Shown one piece after another: positions 62,907 to 64,000 of a stretch of 64,000 nucleotides of DNA; the stretch's first letter is position 1, and every line of letters starts with the position of its first letter. The notes beneath the pieces are model-generated. The model was not told where the DNA came from, searched no databases, and was given only the letters and a program-made list of their open reading frames with translations. This DNA comes from an alpha proteobacterium L41A (lineage in GTDB: Bacteria > Pseudomonadota > Alphaproteobacteria > Caulobacterales > Caulobacteraceae), in contig AMYY01000001.1 of NCBI GenBank assembly GCA_000335735.1, forward strand, positions 124,001-188,000. Reading direction: 5' to 3'. The position numbers were made by a program, and so were the translations under genes.

Positions 62907-64000
62907 ATGACCGAACACGCCTTCAAATCCGACTTCCTCCGCACCATGCAGGCGCGAGGCTATATCCATCAGATCACCCATCCGGCCGAACTGGATGCAG
63001 CGGCCGCCGCCGGCGTGGTCACGGGCTATATCGGCTTTGACGCCACCGCTCCTTCGCTGCATGTCGGACACCTGATCCAGATCATGCTGCTGCGTCGCCT
63101 GCAGCAGGCCGGACACAAGCCCATCGTCCTGATGGGCGGCGGCACGACGAAGGTGGGCGACCCCAGCTTCAAGGATACGCAGCGCCCCCTGCTGACCGAA
63201 GAGCGGATCGCCGAGAACATCGCCGGCATCAAGGGCGTGTTTGAAAAGTTTCTGACCTTCGGCGACGGCCCGTCGGATGCGATCATGGTCGACAACGACG
63301 AATGGCTGTCCAAGCTGGGCTACCTGGAATTCCTGCGCGACTACGGCACGCATTTCACCGTCAACCGGATGCTCAGCTTCGATTCGGTCAAGCTGCGACT
63401 GGAACGTGAGCAGCCGCTGACCTTCCTCGAATTCAACTACATGCTGATGCAGGCCACCGACTTCCTGGAGCTGAATCGCCGCTACGGCTGCACACTCCAG
63501 ATGGGCGGCTCGGATCAGTGGGGCAACATCATCAACGGCGTCGAACTGACCCGCAAGGTGGACCAGAAAGCCGCCTTCGGGCTGACCACGCCCCTACTCT
63601 CGACCGCCTCGGGCCAGAAGATGGGCAAGACCGTGGGCGGCGCCGTCTGGCTGAATGCCGACGCCCTGTCGCCCTATGACTACTGGCAATACTGGCGCAA
63701 CACCGAGGATGGCGACGTGGGCCGCTTCATGCGCCTGTTCACCGACCTGTCGGACGCCGAAATCGCTGGCTACGAGTCGCTGGAAGGCGCAGCCATCAAC
63801 GACGCCAAGAAGGCTCTCGCCGACGCCGCGACGACCATGCTGCACGGCGCAGAGGCCGCCGCAACCGCCCGCGCCGCCGCCGAGAGCGCCTTCGAAAAAG
63901 GCCAGTTGTCCGCCGACCTGCCGACCGTCGAACTGCCGTCGGCCGAGGTCTACGGCGCCATGATCGCCGCCGTCGTGACCAAGGCCGGCCTGACGGCGTC
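62907..64000 (+). CDS. tyrS: Tyrosyl-tRNA synthetase (runs off the right edge)
   Basis: Class I aminoacyl-tRNA synthetase. The HIGH-like motif is HVGH at residues 52-55 and the KMSKS-like loop KMGKT at 238-242. The tyrosine-site segments [20 protein letters not shown] and [17 protein letters not shown] are intact. About 364 residues are visible; the C-terminal S4-like tRNA-binding domain lies outside the window. Confidence 0.95.
   Translation, partial: MTEHAFKSDFLRTMQARGYIHQITHPAELDAAAAAGVVTGYIGFDATAPSLHVGHLIQIMLLRRLQQAGHKPIVLMGGGTTKVGDPSFKDTQRPLLTEERIAENIAGIKGVFEKFLTFGDGPSDAIMVDNDEWLSKLGYLEFLRDYGTHFTVNRMLSFDSVKLRLEREQPLTFLEFNYMLMQATDFLELNRRYGCTLQMGGSDQWGNIINGVELTRKVDQKAAFGLTTPLLSTASGQKMGKTVGGAVWLNADALSPYDYWQYWRNTEDGDVGRFMRLFTDLSDAEIAGYESLEGAAINDAKKALADAATTMLHGAEAAATARAAAESAFEKGQLSADLPTVELPSAEVYGAMIAAVVTKAGLTA

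Overview
The window comes from a GC-rich alphaproteobacterium. Gene order and signals point to Caulobacterales, most likely Brevundimonas or a close relative: the bamA-rseP-dxr-cdsA-uppS-frr-pyrH-tsf-rpsB block followed by dnaE, an editing-domain-less prolyl-tRNA synthetase, a complete nuoA-N operon, Caulobacter-type promoters (TTGACC with a downstream TANAWC-like -10) and an alphaproteobacterial LexA box. The genus is inferred from family knowledge, not from a search. Most of the window is conserved core genome on the minus strand with tight translational coupling (many ATGA or TGATG junctions). No insertion sequence, prophage or CRISPR array was seen.

Layout. 1-7967: envelope and translation block (bamA 5' part, rseP, dxr, cdsA, uppS, frr, pyrH, tsf, rpsB). 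8142-9376: a DUF4142 lipoprotein and a DUF3224 protein. 9376-13849: dnaE, then a 30-codon membrane peptide under a LexA box (a SidA-like SOS division inhibitor), then an exported MsrA. 13879-37650: a very long minus-strand run that starts at nuoA and passes through nuoB-N, with four small unannotated genes embedded, then birA, coaX, rnj, three unknown-function genes, proS, lolC and lolD. 37856-39487: an AbgT-family transporter. 39584-39817: two identical tRNA-Asp genes. 39904-41154: a GT4 glycosyltransferase. 41467-44760: an autotransporter with calcium-loop repeats. 44819-47707: tRNA-Val, HU and Lon. 47989-48516: three overlapping tiny genes, the middle one frameshifted at a C8 run. 48513-56128: a TfoX-domain protein, then the Fe-S assembly operon iscR-desulfurase-sufB-(unknown)-sufC-sufD-sufS-sufT-sufA behind an IscR-like operator. 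56287-58131: an alpha/beta-hydrolase, an outer-membrane beta-barrel protein and a YdeI-like protein. 58136-62281: ahpF, ahpC, a NamZ-like DUF1343 protein and a DOMON-like protein. 62371-64000: a small membrane protein and tyrS (truncated by the window edge).

How the genes work together. The Fe-S assembly operon supplies cofactors to the nearby respiratory complex I (NuoB, E, F, G, I). Peroxide defence (AhpCF), methionine sulfoxide repair (MsrA), Lon and the putative SOS division inhibitor are stress modules. LolCD, RseP, BamA, UppS and CdsA serve the envelope.

The most interesting unexplained items are: (i) a 32-bp element, 31/32 identical, built of three 9-bp TTAGAC units and followed by a covarying RNA hairpin, upstream of both dnaE and tyrS in the same orientation; (ii) the SidA-like peptide with its overlapping promoter and LexA site; (iii) the three-gene micro-operon at 48 kb; (iv) four small lipoprotein or membrane genes inside the nuo operon; (v) covarying inverted repeats that capture the 3' ends of both tRNA-Asp genes.
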